This document shows, in pieces, positions 11,040 through 21,599 of a stretch of 64,000 bases of DNA. The stretch covers positions 167,235,400 through 167,299,399 of the forward strand of contig CM041083.1 of the NCBI GenBank assembly GCA_023079485.1, read 5' to 3'. The notes beneath the pieces are model-generated. The model did no database searches and was not told the origin of the DNA. It saw nothing but the letters and a program-made list of their open reading frames with translations. Made by a program: the position numbers and the translations under genes. Numbering within the stretch: the stretch's first letter is position 1; every line of letters begins with the position of its first letter. This DNA is from Archilochus colubris. Taxonomy: Eukaryota; Chordata; Aves; Apodiformes; Trochilidae.

Positions 11040-14000
11040 GTTTCTCAAAATCTCTCTTCTTAACTGACAACCTGGCCAAAAGTATCATATCTCTGGAGAG
11101 TATTATCCAAGATGCACTTTTCTATGCCTTACACTTTTGGCACCTAGAAGATTGTTGACTGCTCTTCAGATTAATAAAAAGATTCTGGAATCTCCTTGGC
11201 TGTCTAATAAAGAATCTAATTTTTCTCATTGTATTGGTTTGCTATAATTTCATTGGCATTTTCTGTCATTAAATAACCTCAGGACACCATCTCGCTGGAA
11301 AAAAAGAGTCTGATCTAAATAGATGCTATTTCCACTAGCGATCCAAATAGATTAGGGGTGGGAAAGAATTCATAGAACTAAGGACTTAAAAAAAATCAAA
11401 CATCAAAATAAGAATCAGCTGTAACATCTAGTGAGGACAGTTAAAAAATTACCTCTCTTGAAGGAAGTGCATTGTACAATAATAAGTACTTTGTTGGAAG
11501 ATCTAAATTTGCATTTTTTGCAGGATTTTTTTTGTACTGAAAAGTGTTGATTCAACAGCACTTGAACCAATTTTTAAAGAGTTACATATTTGAAGCATCT
11601 TGAAAAGATTACTGTTCCATATTGTAATTGTATATTTGAACATAATCTGCCACTATGAAGATAATAGAATGCAAATATTTCATAGTTCCTTGACCCTCTT
11701 CCTTTCCTGAGAGTGCCACCAGAATCCCAGTTCAGTTTTGTTGCCTTCCATGACCAGGTTTATTGGTCTGATCTCTGTATTTCCTCACATTTTGTTGTGC
11801 ATTGCTCTTTATCATGCTCTTCTAATCTCTTTACTTATCATCCTATGTGCTTTTCCATCATATTTTTGTTCACTGTACCCCATGCCGTCTTCCATAAAGA
11901 TTCTGTTTCAGTCCCAGTTACCTGTCACTTATTTGCTTCCTCTACTCTGCCATGGACAGATATCCTTTAACATGTTCAGGTATTTCTTCTTCTCCCCCTA
12001 GTCTCCTTTTTCTTTTGTATTTCATATCAGCATGTTTGTCTCCTGCTGCCTGGATGGGACTTTCGACCCCTACAGAAAATAAAGGCTAAGCTCATTCATT
12101 CTATCTCTCTCTTGCTCCACTGAAACTTCAAGTTTACACTTGAAGTAAAGTGTATATTCAAGTCAGACTACAGAAAAATTTTTGGAACAAATTTCATCAA
12201 ATAGTTAGACCATATCTCTATGTCATACTTACTATGAGTTTTTTCACACAACTGATCATGATTGGTTGTATTTACACAATAATACATAAACAGTTATTAT
12301 ATCAAATAACAGGTGAACAGGCATATATATCAATTATCTTTTCATAAAAATTTGGAAAATTATTATTTTCAGAAAGGCATGGCCTTTAGGATCTCTGAAA
12401 TAATTCAGCATATATGGCACTTTTTTTTTTTGCAAGCATTATGATACAGATGATTTTGAGAAAGTATATTCTATTCCCAACACACATAACAGAATTAAAT
12501 AATGCAATATAGGAACAGTATATAGAATAAATTGAACATATACCAGTGTAAAAAGAGATGATGAATGCAATTTAAATTAAAGCATTCAGTCACAAAGTGA
12601 ATAACGGAGATAGTGGGAGGATGAAGTAATTAAAAGAAGCAAACTAGGACAAGCTTTTATTTTTAATTAGATTTGGTGTAAAATGGAATATAGATAAGGT
12701 AGAATTATATCCATCTGCAAAATGTTCCAAATGGTATTTATAGAATAAAAGAAGGACAAGGGATGCAAAATTTAAGATGCAGAAGTTAACCTATACATAA
12801 TTTTTGAGAGAACAGTTATAGAGACATGATTTGCTGAATAACAGAGCTGTACAAACTACTCAAAGTCAGCAATTTATAGAACAAATATACATATATATAT
12901 ATATAAATATATATACATATTTATTTAATTTTCTGTTTGGGAAACCTAAGTCATTAGAACTTGATTTTCATCAGCATAGCAACAATAAAATATTGTCTGA
13001 CAATATAAAATATTTCCAAAGGCAAAAGTCCGTGCCAAAGACAGTTAAATTTTGTTTTCTAGTTTTTTACAAATCCCTGATTACTAAAGAAATCAGGTTT
13101 TACATTTTCTCTGTAATCAAAAACTAAAAGTTCACCACAACTACCCACTTTCTTATCTTCTTTTGAAATTTTCTGAATGACTACTCTGTAGCAACTAAAT
13201 TTCATTCCTGTCCAAAATCAACATTTTTGGAATTGATCTTATTCATCTACCCTTCATCTACTGTGTGTGTTTAATAACTAATTTTTCATATTTTGAGGCC
13301 TCATTTTTTCCTTTGCAAATGTTTTTACTATGGCAAGTTTTATCTTCTTTCTTCTTGCCTTGTTTAGTTTAGAAACAGATGCTTCATTCTCCTTTTATTC
13401 CCACTTGTGGCTTTTAACATTTCATTTTTAATTTTTACCCCTCTATTTCCTTATAAACTATTAGCTCTTCAGAGAGAAGAAAGCCAAAACAAAACAGAAA
13501 CCATAAAAGCAATGTGTCACTCTTAGCCCAAGTAAACATGTCAATAGCTTCCAAGATTTTTGCTTGGTTTACATGTACATTACCATCTCTGTAACACAAC
13601 CTTATAATTTCTCATGTTTCCCCATTCCGGCGGAAACGTAGCTTGCAAGGGAACTCATGCTCAAGGTAATGTTTTAAGTAATTCAGATCAAATCTCTGAA
13701 AGATGTCAAACATGAGGACAAATTAAATTATTTATGATAGATATCTATGTTAATTGCTTTGGATAGTTGTCAAAGATTCAATATTTATAGAAACATGTAA
13801 TTTGTTCTATAGACTTTCTAATGAGTGCTTCCATTAGCAGAAATGAAGGAGTATGTATCTAAATTTGTGTAAGTTAGAATAAATGTAGTACAATTTTCTG
13901 AGAAATGTGGTTTAATTTTTTTTCTTTTTTCCCTGGTTGTAATATATTGTATATTTGTGTTACAATTTATTTTATTTTAAGTCATAAATAGCCCTAGAAA

Positions 14001-14157
14001 ATTTTAAAAATCTCTGTTAGTTAACAGTGTTTCAATTTAGTTTGCTTGTTGGTGGTGGGTTTGGTTTTTATTTTCGTTTTTATATTTTCAGTTCCTTGAG
14101 CATTAGTTATGCAGATTGTCTTTGATTTTACCTTTTGCAAAAGTGTTTATAGGATCT
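11040..14157. other. Non-coding, A+T-rich; pyrimidine-rich patch at about 11690-12120
   Basis: No gene was recognised. About 11690-12120 is pyrimidine-rich on the plus strand, which opens two overlapping frames (11713-11970 and 11738-12001) by lack of stop codons and not by coding constraint. A TA-rich microsatellite lies at about 12886-12920. A 9-bp inverted repeat with a 4-nt loop (ACTTCAAGT/ACTTGAAGT) is at 12125-12146. Confidence 0.5.
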
Positions 14158-14205
14158 TTTCTTCCTTCCTTCCTTCCTTCATTCCTTCATTCCTTCATTC
14201 CTTCC
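14158..14205 (+). repeat. (CTTC)n/(ATTCCTTC)n compound microsatellite
   Basis: About five CTTC units are followed by three ATTCCTTC units and a final ATTCCTTCC, so an eight-base variant arose inside a tetranucleotide array. Confidence 0.95.
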
Positions 14206-14877
14206 ACTAGAAGTGTTTTCCATTACCTTTGGGAATGGCAGTCTGCTTTTCAGTATTATCTGGACATTTTCACTCAAATTCCCTGTGTTGGAAATTAATG
14301 TCTCAGAACATTATTGATGCCCAGGAGGGTGTGTGACTTGACTTCCTCTTTGCAAAATATTTTCAGCTGTTGTTCTAAAGATCTTCAGTTTAAAAATTCT
14401 TGAGTGAGCCTTGTCTGTGTGCTAAACAAGAGAAATTGAGAAAGACATGGAGTTAATATTGTATAGAGCTTTCAGTGTTAAATGTTAGAGGTTCATTTCA
14501 CCTAACATTTATGTGTTAGACATCTAAGCCTGAGCTGTTCACCTCAGGCTTCATTTATGGTTGTTGAAGATAAATATGCACTTCCAGAGGGTGAATGCTT
14601 TGATTTAATTTGGTTGCCTTTCATAGGGTGAGATTAATCTCTCTCTGGAGATTCCTACTTCTTTTCATTGATGATAACACAAGCCCAAGATGACTAGCAC
14701 AGCCCTATGTGTTGAATTTTAAAGCAATTTTAAACTAGTCTTACCAACTTTTCTTTTATGACTGTGTGCGCTTTGATAAAATAACTAGTCCTTACAATTC
14801 AGTGGGAGCAGAGGATGTATTACAGTCTCCTCTTTGGTTGACATAACTCAATATTCTGGAGATCAGCAAATGTGAAC

Positions 14878-15502
14878 ACTAAGGGCCAGAAGGAGGGTCC
14901 AAGGAACTATAAGGCTGTTAGTATGACTTCAGAGTCAGGGAAGGTTAGGGAGCAGATAATTTTGAGTGTCATAATGTGACGCATACATGACAGCAAGTCA
15001 ATCAGGCCCAGTCAGCCTGGCTTCATGAAAGGCATGAAGAACCTCTTCAAAGAATCTGATCTCCTTCCATGATCAGGTGACCTGTCTCCCACAGCATTCT
15101 CCTGGAGAAACTGGTCACTCATGGCTTTGAGACATGTACTCTTCACTGGGTAAAAAACTGTCTGGATGGCCAGGCCCAAAGAATTGTGGTGAATGGAATT
15201 AAATCCAGTTGGCAGCCAGTCACAAGTTGTGTTGCCCGGGGCTCAGTATTGGGTCTGGCTTTCTTTAATATCTATATCACCATCTGCACATTGGAACTCA
15301 ATACACCCTCAGTGAATGTGTAGATGACACCAATTTGGGTGGAAGTGTTGATCTGCCAGAGGGTAGGAAGGCTCTTCAGAGAGACCTGGACAGGCTGGAG
15401 CAATGGCCAAGTGTTTAGTCCTGCATTTGGATCACAATAAGCTCATGCAATGCTAGAGGATTGGGAAACCGTGTCTGGAAAGCTCAGTGAAAAGGGACCT
15501 GG
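14878..15502 (+). mobile_element. Old CR1, 5' half of a copy split by an LTR
   Basis: This segment resembles CR1 reverse transcriptase DNA from the GNYRPVSLTS-equivalent region to the RDLG-equivalent region. Recognisable pieces include the motif A to B stretch, a GTGTAGATGACACCAA stretch standing for the FADDTK box (about 15318), and GGAAGGCTCTTCAGAGAGACCTGGACAGGCTGGA (about 15366-15400). Many substitutions and indels show that it is much older than the copy at 1-2503. It stops at CCTGG (15498-15502), where the LTR begins, and continues after it at 16187. Confidence 0.9.
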
Positions 15503-16186
15503 TGTTGTCTATTAAATTATCAGTTTTTAAAAACCACTTTATTTTTTAATAATTTAATTATAATTTTATAAACATAATTATTTTTGTATAATTTTACTAA
15601 AAATTATACAAATATACAGAAAAACAATAACACATTCCTTCCCCCTCTTCCCCTACTAAAGCCTCATCACTGAGGCTGCATGGCAGCCCTGGAAAAGTCC
15701 CAGGCTTGACTCCTGAATTCAGCAGCAGTCAGGAGCTGGAGGCAGAAACACACAGATTCAGTAGGGCATGGATCAGGATCAAAAGCAGACAGATGGAATC
15801 CTCCCAGAATGCTGGCCATGGATGAAAGGTTCACCCTTGTGATCCCTCAAATTTATAACAAGTATGATGTTTATGGGCTGGAACACTCTGTTTGGTCAAT
15901 TTTGGTCACCTGTTTTGTCCTCTTCTTCCTAAAGGAGGGTTCCAAGTGTGACCCCTTTAGTTCCTTTATCTTTCTGGAGTATAAGATGTTCCTCAGAGCT
16001 GAGAAGTGACCTTGGTTCTGCATACCACTCTCTAGCCGTAACTATAAACATCGAGCTGTCCTAAATGCAGACACTGACTGAGAAACTTGCTGTCAATTTC
16101 AGCAAGTACAGCTACCTAGAAGAGACTTAGTTGAAAGTAAAATTACAGGACAGAAAATTATTTCTATACTCCCTCTAACCAGGACA
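15503..16186 (-). mobile_element. Solo LTR, avian ERVL/ERV3-like, inserted in the old CR1
   Basis: This 684-bp block begins TGTTGTC and ends AGGACA on the plus strand, so both strands have TG...CA ends. Read on the minus strand it starts TGTCCTGGTT...AATAATTTTCT. It passes through blocks like those of a common avian LTR (the GACCAAA...GGAACACTCCAGCCCATA-like motif), reaches an AATAAA at 15538-15543, and ends ...GACAACA. No internal retroviral genes adjoin it. It cuts the CR1 at 14878-16632 in two. The assignment is by recalled consensus; the boundaries are supported by the exact places where CR1 similarity stops and resumes. Confidence 0.78.
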
Positions 16187-16632
16187 GTATCAGACATAAT
16201 GTGACCAGCAGGGTGAGGGAAGAGATGTCGCCCTGTACTCAGAACTGGAGAGGCCGCACCACAAATACCATTTCCATTTTTGGGCCCTTCACTACAGTAA
16301 GGACATTGAGGAGCTGGAGTGAGTCTAAAGAAGGACAATGAAGCTGGTGAAGGGCCTACAGCCCATGCATTATGAGGCAACTGGGGTTGCTCAGTCTGGA
16401 GAAGAGGAAGCTGGGGGGAAACTTTAAAGCTCTCTACGGCTACCTGAAAGGAGGTTTTAGTGAGGTGAGTGTTGGTTTCTTGTCCCTAGTTACAAGCAAA
16501 AGAAAAGAGGAAATAGCTGCAGGTTGTGCTAGGGCAGGTATAGATTGTATACTAGAAAAAATTTCTTCACTGAAAATGTTGTCAAGTACTAGAATAGCAT
16601 GCACAGGGAAGGCAGGTACCACCTTCCTTTAA
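16187..16632 (+). mobile_element. Old CR1, 3' half of the split copy, 3' truncated
   Basis: CR1 similarity resumes at GTATCAGACATAATGTGACCAGC and runs through the [28 protein letters not shown] stretch (about 16372-16410), the LKGG stretch and a degraded RKNFFTE region. It fades at about 16630 without the CR1 3' terminus. An open frame at 16372-16632 is a LINE relic. Compared with the copy at 1-2503, the CR1 bases equivalent to 1705-1792 there are missing between the two halves. Confidence 0.9.
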
Positions 16633-19150
16633 TATTCTGTATAGTAATTATGCCATGAAAGATGAAAACTACTCTTGAAAAGTTGAGATATAAAGATGAC
16701 TTCCATAACTGTCTAGAACTGTGATTGGTTTTTATGATATACTTGAAATTATGACCATTGGATAAGGTACTGAAAAAATGTAACATTCACAGTAGATTTC
16801 CATCTTATCACATATTTTATAGCAAAACTTCATCCTGCCTGCCACATTCTCCTCTTTTCTTGCTCTTCACTCATATTATTCAGAAACTATTGTTGTAGAA
16901 CAGGAAGTAAATGAATGTTTTATTCTGATGTCTAGTTGCCTGGAGACTAGATCCCAGAAGTACAAGATGTCACTCCCATTCAAATTGAAACACTAGATGC
17001 TCTGCTCATCTGTCATTTCCAGTTCATGCATTTGTTGTCTAAATATAATTTCTCTTATACACCTACTCTTCTTAAACTTGTAACCTGTATATGCTATGTT
17101 CATTTGAAACAGAAAGATTATTATAAAAAGCTAATTTTATCAGAGTACTCAAAATATTGTCTATAAATTGTTGGTTTGGGGTTTTATTCAAAACTTAGTA
17201 GGAGTGTAAACATCACATCAGTGGCTACTAAAATAAAATCAATCACAAGCACATTATAGCTACAAAAAACAGAAAATAACAGATGAGCTATTAGGTGGAA
17301 GGCTTGCAGGCTTTCTAATTTCTACTTAAAAATACATGCCAGCATAAACCTTCTGGTTTTACTCTCTATTGAGGTCACGTTATATTTTACTGCATTGCTA
17401 AACAGCATGTGTGTGCTGCACATCAGTTATGCTAATTTTATCAGAGAAGACTTTTTCATTTGTCTTTCTGTTCCAGTATTTTCAGTTCTCTATATGACTT
17501 AAGAAACTATCCAAAAAAGGTAAGATGTTTGAGTCAGATTAAGCACAAGCACTAAATTAGACCATTTATCTTCCAGTGGTTTGGATGAAAGACAATTATG
17601 AGTATTTCGAGCTGAATAATGCAGAGTTGAACTTCTACATTCAGTAAGCAATGAACTGCAGGGATTTTGGATAACAAGTGGCAAAGAGCACACACACAGT
17701 AGAAAGGGCAGAAACTGATACCTCGTTTTAGGATGAGAGGAGGAACAGAATTATTTATATGTTTTCATCTTAAATCCTTTCTGCACTTGCAAGCAGTACA
17801 GGATCATATAATGACTGGTGCTTTTTGAGTTTTGCGAGAGTCATGTAGAAGCTCATGAAGACAATAAAATACAGATGGATGCCACCTATCCTGGTGCATC
17901 TCATTCACTGTAACATGGAATCTGTACAATAGCTAGCCTTGAAAAAAGAGTTAAAGCAGACCTTTACTTTCAGTGTTTCTGTTGGATGTCTTTTTCACAT
18001 TTATTATTTCCTCTTTTCTAAATGAGCTCAACAATATCATTATATTTGCATAGTTTCTTGCTTTTGAATATTTTTTACTACTGTGTAGTCTTGTATAATT
18101 GTTTTGATTTCAGTGCCACATGTTAAAAAATGCATGCATCTTTGAGGTCTTTGAACAAAAATCCACCAAAGCTAATTGTTCTTGCTTTGGCAATCTTTAT
18201 ATAGGAAGCAGAAGACTTTCTTTAGTGCAGGTAATTAAACAGGGAGTAGGAAAGTTGTTTTAACAAAGATTAGAAAAAAATTATTCATAATAAATAATAA
18301 ATGCACTAGAGATCCACTTTAAAAATCACAAGAATTAATCTATTTTTGTGTCTCCAGAAAATGAGGGTAAAATTTAGTCCTCTCGAGGTTTTTTCCTGTG
18401 AAGCTTCATCTTTAGATCACAGTTATATATCACATTTTTAATGAAAGTAAAGTTGTAGATTTCCCATTTCAAGAAAAAAAATATTGCTGTATCTCTGCTA
18501 ATTATTTTTAAAATTTTCATGTATGCCCATTTATACCTTTTACCTAAAGAGGATATGTTCTAAGTAAGTGCGATTTAAAAGTACTAATATATATAGTCTT
18601 AGTGGAAAGATCAAGGACATAAATCTAACTTTTATTTTCAGAAGATTAATGTCAGTGTCTGTCAGCACAGACCAAACCAAGGTGTCCAATTGGATCTGAA
18701 CATGAAGACAAAATACAAAATGAATAAACATTGAAAATAATAGAAAATAATTGTAGAAGATAGGGAAAAATCAAGATGAGTATAAGGTCACCTAGTAAAC
18801 AAGAAACAAAGTTTTATATGTTTTCCTTCTCAGGTTTGACAGCATCCTCAATAATTATACGGTTTTCATGCTGTTTAGAGGTGCTGTGACATTTGCATTG
18901 TCTATGACTAGATCTTCTTTCTTTGTAGGCCAGGGAATAACATGGAAACATGAATGCAACTGCATTGTAACTGAGACACAGCCTAGTAAATAAGTGGGAT
19001 GTAGATGGGCATTTAGCTGGACCAGTTGTACACACACACTTCCACATGCTTTCAGTAATCTTCATGAGAGCCCTTAACAAAGAGCTACTGCTGTTGTGAA
19101 CTGGTTATATTGAATCACAAAGGGATTCAAGGCCTTCAGGCTGAAACACT
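16633..19150. other. 2.5 kb A+T-rich non-coding DNA
   Basis: Nothing gene-like or repeat-like was recognised. Short frames (for example 18814-19080 on the minus strand) show no domain and no compositional sign of coding. Confidence 0.5.
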
Positions 19151-19157
19151 GCCACGC

Positions 19158-19215
19158 AATGAAGCCAAACTCCCATTAAAGTCCTTGCTGTTTTGACTGA
19201 GTAACTGAGTCCTAA
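19158..19215. repeat. Possible ancient amniote repeat with CAAACTCCCATT...TTTTGACTGAGTAA core
   Basis: CCAAACTCCCATTAAAGTCC...GTTTTGACTGAGTAACTGAGTCC resembles one arm of an old, partly palindromic amniote repeat (AAACTCCCATTGACTTCAATGGGAGTTTTGCCTGAGTAAGGACT-like). It is short and diverged, so a chance match is possible. Confidence 0.35.
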
Positions 19216-19469
19216 AGTCATTAAAGAAAAACAACAAAACAGAGTCTGTGAAAGTCTGTCTATTTATATAAGTAAATCATCATTAGGCCTAACTGCATAT
19301 GTACACCAACAATATATATACAAGCACTTAATGAAAAAGAAAAACCTAATTAATTTGGACTTCTGCTTTCGCATTGCAGAGAACCTGACTGTTAAGAGGA
19401 AGGAAGATTATCAATATAATATTGAACTTGTAAATATATTGCAATAATTGTGAGAATCTAGCCTACTAC

Positions 19470-19560
19470 ATTTCCTCCAGATGCGTCCCATTAATTTAAT
19501 TAGCTTTGCATCTGAAATAATGATTTTGTGGCCTTTATCCCACAACCTGAAAAAATTGAA
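19470..19560. other. Candidate conserved non-coding element
   Basis: A compact cluster holds homeodomain-type sites (TTAATTTAATTAG at about 19491-19503), a half-octamer-like TTTGCAT (19505-19511), and a CAGATGC...GCATCTG inverted repeat (19478-19484 and 19508-19514) around the homeodomain core. The layout is like that of developmental enhancers, but no conservation data were available. This is a pointer and not a demonstrated element. Confidence 0.25.
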
Positions 19561-20585
19561 AAGCTGCTTGTTTTTTTCAGTTTTCATGGGCGGTTAGTGT
19601 AGGCAGAGTGAAGAGAAGTGTGGTAAGTGAATCACAGGATCACAAAGGAGCAAATGCATTATTTTCCTGTATTATGCTTTCACAATTAGCATTCAACAAT
19701 GTATACATTTTAATTACATTTGTTTATTGATAGTAGTTCTGGAGGTTTTATAATGAGTATGGACATAAAATTCTTTTTTGCTTCAATTTTCTTAAGGTGA
19801 CAGTATGTTGTCTTCTTCTAGGTCTACAAAATGTAGGAATTGTGCAACACTTTTTATACTCTATGTCCACCTTTGGACACAGCTTTATCACCTAGTGTAG
19901 CTATGAGGGAAACAGTTGTGTTTACAAGTATTATACATGTAAACCTGATGCCAAAAGTTTTGCTGTTGTTATAAAGGGGATTATAATTCTGAGAGCCACA
20001 CAGTAACACAATAGTTCTGGTCAAAGAAAACTCACATTTTCTGATGACTCGCTGTCATCGGTGTGTACAGCAAACAATACAGTTTGCAAGAAAATCTTGG
20101 CAATCCACAAGATCTTCTGTGTCCAGTGGCTCATGGATGCTCTCAAGAGTCATGACTGTTTACCCACTGATGTTTCAACCAATGCCTAAATTTTTAGGAA
20201 ACATCATCAGCACTGATTTCCTTAATCACACACACTTCACCCCATCAGTTACTGACTTGGAAATTTTTATAGGATAACTCTTTTATAGGATAACACTTCT
20301 AAACTTTTATTTATTGCTTTTTTTTTAACTTGTTATTAGTTCTTTTTGGGAGGGTGGGCAGGTTGTTGTTTATTTTAGTTGACAAGATTTCTTGGGCATG
20401 GCTTTTGTAGTAATGCCATCTGATATGTAACCTGCATTGTTAGAGAGAGAATATTGCTTCTAGACAGTTAATATAGTTCGAATTTGCAAAGAATGTTTAG
20501 ATCATGAGAGGAAAGAGGTACACTAATTTTTATTAGAAAAAAAATCTTTATATCAATGTTTACATATAAACTCTTCTTTAAAGAT

Positions 20586-20624
20586 AAGGATAACCCTAAA
20601 ACCTAAGGATAACCATAAAGACCT
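20586..20624 (+). repeat. Two-copy tandem duplication, 19-20 bp
   Basis: AAGGATAACCCTAAAACCT at 20586-20604 is followed at once by AAGGATAACCATAAAGACCT at 20605-20624. This is a small local duplication with a few changes. The AACCCTAAA core resembles telomere repeat only by chance. Confidence 0.85.
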
Positions 20625-20761
20625 TCAATTTAAGCTTTCTTATGCTGAAGAATATCATGATTAAAGGTGACCCTTCCTGCACCGCCTTACAAAGAGTTCT
20701 GGAATAGAAGTCTTGGGAAAATTGACGTTTAAGTATCTTTTTTTTTGTTTGGTTTTGTGTT

Positions 20762-20762
<1 letters not shown>

Positions 20763-20813
<51 letters not shown>

Positions 20814-20850
20814 CGTTGTTGTTTGGTTTTTTGGTTGGTTGGTTGGTTGG
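20763..20850 (+). repeat. (GTT)n trinucleotide array with adjoining (GGTT)n
   Basis: About 20 GTT units (20763-20823), with two TCG interruptions near each end, run into GGTT units at 20833-20850. The array creates poly-Cys and poly-Asn frames on the two strands that are not genes. Confidence 0.95.
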
Positions 20851-21583
20851 ATTTAATAGGACTTTTTCCTGGAAAAAGTAGCAGAAGAAAACTTGAAGCA
20901 GTAGAGCAGAATGTCTTTCAAACATCTCCATTATAATACTGGAAGGTTGCTTTTATTGCTATACATGAAGTTTATGCTTAAGGTTGAAAAAACTATTAAA
21001 ATGCCTCAGTTTCTTCTAATAAATATATGACAGCAGAGCAATTGTGGAGTTCAGTGAATTACATTTTTCTATATTGTACTTCTAGGTGGTATTGCAATGA
21101 AAGAGAAAAAAAAATTCCTCTCCATTATCAGAGTAATTAGTTCCATAAATTCCTTTATGTCTTCAGTGAAGAAATGGGGTAATTACATTGTGAAATTTCA
21201 TTTTCCTAAGGGGGCATATTAATTTATTGGCACATATAATATTTGTTTCAACAAAAGCTTTCCACAGCCTGTACATGTACTTCATTATGTAGAAAAGAAA
21301 TTTTCTAAAGCACATAAGATGCTACATACAGTATAATGTGTAGTTTTTGTTATTACTTAGGCAACATATTTTTAGAAAATCTCTTGAATTCTGACCTTCA
21401 TTAAGTACACTAAAAGAAAAACTTAAAAAAGTAAAACAAATCATTTTATTTTTATTTCTCAAGAGAAAAAATATTCCATTTCTAGATAGATACTAATGTT
21501 CATAAAATATCATTAAAGGCAGTAAATGTGGTGGCAACTTAAAACTCTATGAGTGGGGTCAGAGCCCATGTTTTATTAAATTT

Positions 21584-21599
21584 TATTTCACGTGAAATA
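21584..21599. other. 16-bp perfect palindrome with E-box core
   Basis: TATTTCACGTGAAATA reads the same on both strands and contains TCACGTGA, the core bound by USF, TFE3/MITF and related bHLH-zip factors. It is a single site in A+T-rich DNA, and function is unknown. Confidence 0.3.

Noticed and set aside
11713..12001. Two overlapping 85-87 codon frames, possible small membrane protein
   Set aside because: The plus strand is pyrimidine-rich here, which removes stop codons in several frames at once. Neither frame has a recognisable domain or splice context.
20586..20624. Interstitial telomere repeat (AACCCTAAA)
   Set aside because: Only one partial unit per copy of a 19-20 bp duplication; it is not a TTAGGG array.
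20596..20936. Poly-Asn (minus) and poly-Cys (plus) proteins
   Set aside because: Both are readings of the GTT trinucleotide array.
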